A stretch of 64,000 nucleotides of DNA from Lepidurus packardi (lineage: Eukaryota; Arthropoda; Branchiopoda; Notostraca; Triopsidae): the NCBI GenBank assembly GCA_023053545.1, contig JAKZAN010000007.1, positions 1,612,001 to 1,676,000 on the forward strand, written 5' to 3'. A program made the position numbers and the translations under genes. The first letter of the stretch is position 1, and each line of letters begins with the position of its first letter. Under the pieces are notes generated by a model. It worked only from the letters and a program-made list of their open reading frames with translations. It searched no databases and had not been told where the DNA came from. Below are positions 61,356 through 64,000 of the stretch, one piece after another.

Positions 61356-63987
61356 ATGGACACGCGAAAGTTAATAGAACTGCTGAGAGGTACAATAGAC
61401 CCAGTTCAGCGTCAACAGGCTGAAGATCAGCTCACTCAAGTAAAAAAATATTCAAAGTTTGGTTTTCTGTTTGCTCGATGCTCAAGTTTTTATATGCTTA
61501 GGTTTACAAAATTATTGGGTTTGGGCCTACACTTCTACAAGTTGTTATGATGAATGATGTGGATATGCCAGTAAGACAGGCTGGTGAGTTATATTATAGT
61601 AAAAAATACTGGGAATCGATCCACACCGTTGTATATAATTGGCAACCAAAAATACACCTCGTTTTGTTTTAGGTGTCATTTACCTTAAAAATATGGTATC
61701 ACAGCACTGGCATGAACGAGAAAGTGAGCCAGGACAGCCTCTGGTTTTCCACATTCATGAACAAGACAGAGCCATGATCCGTGATGCTATAGTGGATGCC
61801 GTTGTTCATGCCCCGGAGTTGATAAAGTGCGTCAGTCGTTCCATAGTTCTTTCTGTCATATATGTGTCTTGACATAAAGCACCATTTCTTTTTCTCAGAA
61901 TCCAACTAGCCGTGTGCGTTAACAACATTGTAAAGCATGATTTTCCTGGGAAATGGACACAAATCGTGGATAAAATCAGCATCTATTTACAAAGCCCCGA
62001 TCCATCGCCTTGGATGGGTGCCTTGTACTGTCTTTATCAACTTGTGAAGAATTTCGAGTATAAGAAAGTCGAAGAACGGTCACCTTTGACCGAAGCCATG
62101 AACCTCCTACTCCCGTTGATACATCAGTTGATTTTAAGGCTTCTCAATGACTTGACTGACGCAAGCATGCTTTTGCAAAAACAAATTCTAAAAATATTTT
62201 ACGCCCTTACCCAAGTATGCCTTACTTTCTATGGGATTGTTAAATTTAATGTCTCAATTGTTAGTATTCGCTTCCCTTGGAACTTTTAACGAAACCGGTC
62301 TTTACGGAGTGGATGGAGGTGGTTAGAGTAGTTAGCGACCGACCAGTCAGCGATTCCGTAATGGCGATTGACGAAGAAGAACGTCCTGATCATCCTCAGT
62401 GGAAATGCAAGAAATGGGCCATGCATATTCTTTTCAGGATTTTTGAAAGGTAGCTCCCCTTACACGAATGCTTATTTCATGTTGTTGTTGTTGTTGTTTT
62501 TTTACCGGAAATGCAGGTACGGGAGCCCTGGGAATGTTACTAAGGAGTATAAGGAGTTTGCTGATTGGTATTTAAAGACTTTTACCATGGGAATCCTGGA
62601 GGTCATGTTAAAAGTCCTGGATAGCTATCGTCAGAAGCAGTATATTTCCCCCAGAGTGCTGCAACAAACCGTTAATTACGTCAATCAGGCGTGAGTGGAG
62701 TCTTTTTACCGAAAATTATTTTCATAATTAAATCTGAACAGCGTTGGTCATGCGTTCTGCTGGAAGTTCTTAAAGCAGCATATGTACGCCGTCGTTCAAG
62801 AAGTCGTCTTCCCAATCATGTGCTATTCTGATAGCGATGAAGAGCTTTGGAATACTGATCCTCACGAATACATCCGGGTTAAATTTGGTACCTTAGACAT
62901 AATATCTTAAGGAGCTGTCTTTTCTAAACAGTGAAATGTGTTTCCTATCTAGACATCTTCGAAGATTTCGTTTCTCCTGTTACTGCAGCCCAAACCTTGT
63001 TACACACATGTTGTAAGAAACGGAAGGATATGTTGCAAAAGACCATGCATTTCCTTATGCAAGTCTTAACTGCTCCTGGAGCAGATCCAAGGCAGAAAGA
63101 TGGAGCTTTGCATATGGTAGCAAACATTAATCTGTAGTCCTTCATTGCAAAACTGAAAATCGTGTTTATCTTAGGTTGGAACCTTGGCAGATATTCTTCT
63201 GAAGAAGGCGTTATACAAAGAACAGATGGATCAGCTTTTGTGTCAATATGTTTTTCCCGAGTTCGCCAGTCCACTTGGCCATCTGAGAGCTAGGGTAAAA
63301 TGAAGACTATCAGTACGGTCCAAGCTTAATAATTTAATTCCTAGGCTTGTTGGGTGTTGCATTATTTTTGCAATATCAAATTCAAACAAGAACCTGTTTT
63401 GGCTCAAGCTGTCCATCTCACCGTCTCAGCTCTGTTGACCGACCGAGATTTACCTGTGAAAGTAGAAGCTGCTGTGGCTTTGCAAATGCTCTTGCAAGGG
63501 CAAGAGAAGTCGCAAAAATATGTTGAACCTCAGGTAAGCTTTTCTCATGAACGCCATGAAAGTGTATCAATTTTGAGGACTTCGCTAAGACTTGCGTTTA
63601 CGTAGATTACTGCTATAACCATGGAGTTGTTGAATATTATTCGAGAAACCGAGAACGATGACTTAACTACAGTCCTGCAAAAAATCGTTTGCACCTATAC
63701 CGCTCAGCTCTTGCCCATCGCCTGTGATATGTGTCAGCACTTGGTAAGAAGATCGGTTCTTAATTTGGGTTGTGCCGTTAGCTTAGTGGAGCGTTTTTAG
63801 GTAACCACATTTGGACAAATGATCAATACTGAAGATGGATCAGATGAGAAAGCAATTACAGCTATGGGATTGTTAAATACCATTGAGACTATCCTCAATG
63901 TCATGGAGGAGCACGAGGAGATTATGACGCGCTTAGAACCGATCGCGTTACAAGTTGTGGGGCTCATTTTTACACAATCTTCCATGG
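61356..63987 (+). CDS. IPO7: Importin-7/8 (nuclear import receptor), 5' part, runs off window
   Basis: Twelve exons seen: 61356-61439, 61502-61583, 61673-61826, 61899-62214, 62265-62449, 62517-62690, 62742-62887, 62953-63116, 63175-63294, 63345-63533, 63606-63743, 63801-63987. The last ends at a GTAAGC donor in phase 1, and the gene continues beyond the window. About 646 residues are present of ~1040 expected. Residues ~20-105 are the importin-beta N-terminal (Ran-binding) domain ([25 protein letters not shown]). HEAT-type helices follow with family blocks [83 protein letters not shown] and [14 protein letters not shown]. Importin-7/8 carries ribosomal proteins, histone H1 and SMADs into the nucleus. 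The IPO7/IPO8 split is vertebrate, so this is the single ancestral type. Confidence 0.96.
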
Positions 63988-64000
63988 GTAAGCTGAAGAA

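Overview
The window is animal nuclear DNA. Coding sequence is split by many short introns, mostly 45-100 bp with GT..AG ends, and the genes are metazoan housekeeping genes. A TipE-type sodium-channel auxiliary subunit and an arthropod-style (tramtrack-type) BTB domain point to an ecdysozoan, most likely a panarthropod such as an arthropod or tardigrade. The sequence alone does not fix the species. No bacterial operons, CRISPR arrays, rRNA or convincing tRNA genes were seen. All exon models were built by hand from splice signals, reading phase and remembered family sequences. No search was run.

Layout: (1) Bases 1-3.75 kb form a compact gene island: the 3' end of an IQGAP gene (+), a SREK1IP1-like CCHC zinc-knuckle protein (+), and a nine-exon secreted protein (-) made of six tandem repeats with one repeat per exon. 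(2) About 3.75-41.2 kb is a gene-poor stretch of some 37 kb in which I found no supported protein gene. It carries long poly-G/poly-C runs, a 181-bp tandem duplication, several inverted repeats, a cluster of octamer-like motifs, and one possible decayed coding region near 40.2-41.0 kb. (3) About 41.2-64 kb is a dense island: SNX27 (-), a TipE-like membrane protein (-), FAD synthase FLAD1 (-), arginyl-tRNA synthetase RARS1 (+), mitochondrial inner membrane peptidase IMMP1L (-), FHIP1/FAM160A (+), a BTB plus HMG-box transcription factor (-), and the 5' two thirds of importin-7/8 (+, runs off the end).

Gene organisation: the right island is arranged in divergent and convergent pairs. FLAD1/RARS1, IMMP1L/FHIP1 and BTB-HMG/IPO7 start back-to-back, with 0.5-0.7 kb between start codons. 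RARS1 and IMMP1L stop codons are only 67 bp apart. SNX27 (endosome-to-surface recycling) and FHIP1 (dynein-linked early endosome transport) both act on endosomes, but nothing here shows that their proximity is functional.

The two most interesting items are the tramtrack-type BTB domain joined in frame to a SOX/MATA-like HMG box in one seven-exon gene, and the secreted exon-per-repeat protein, which I could not assign to any family.
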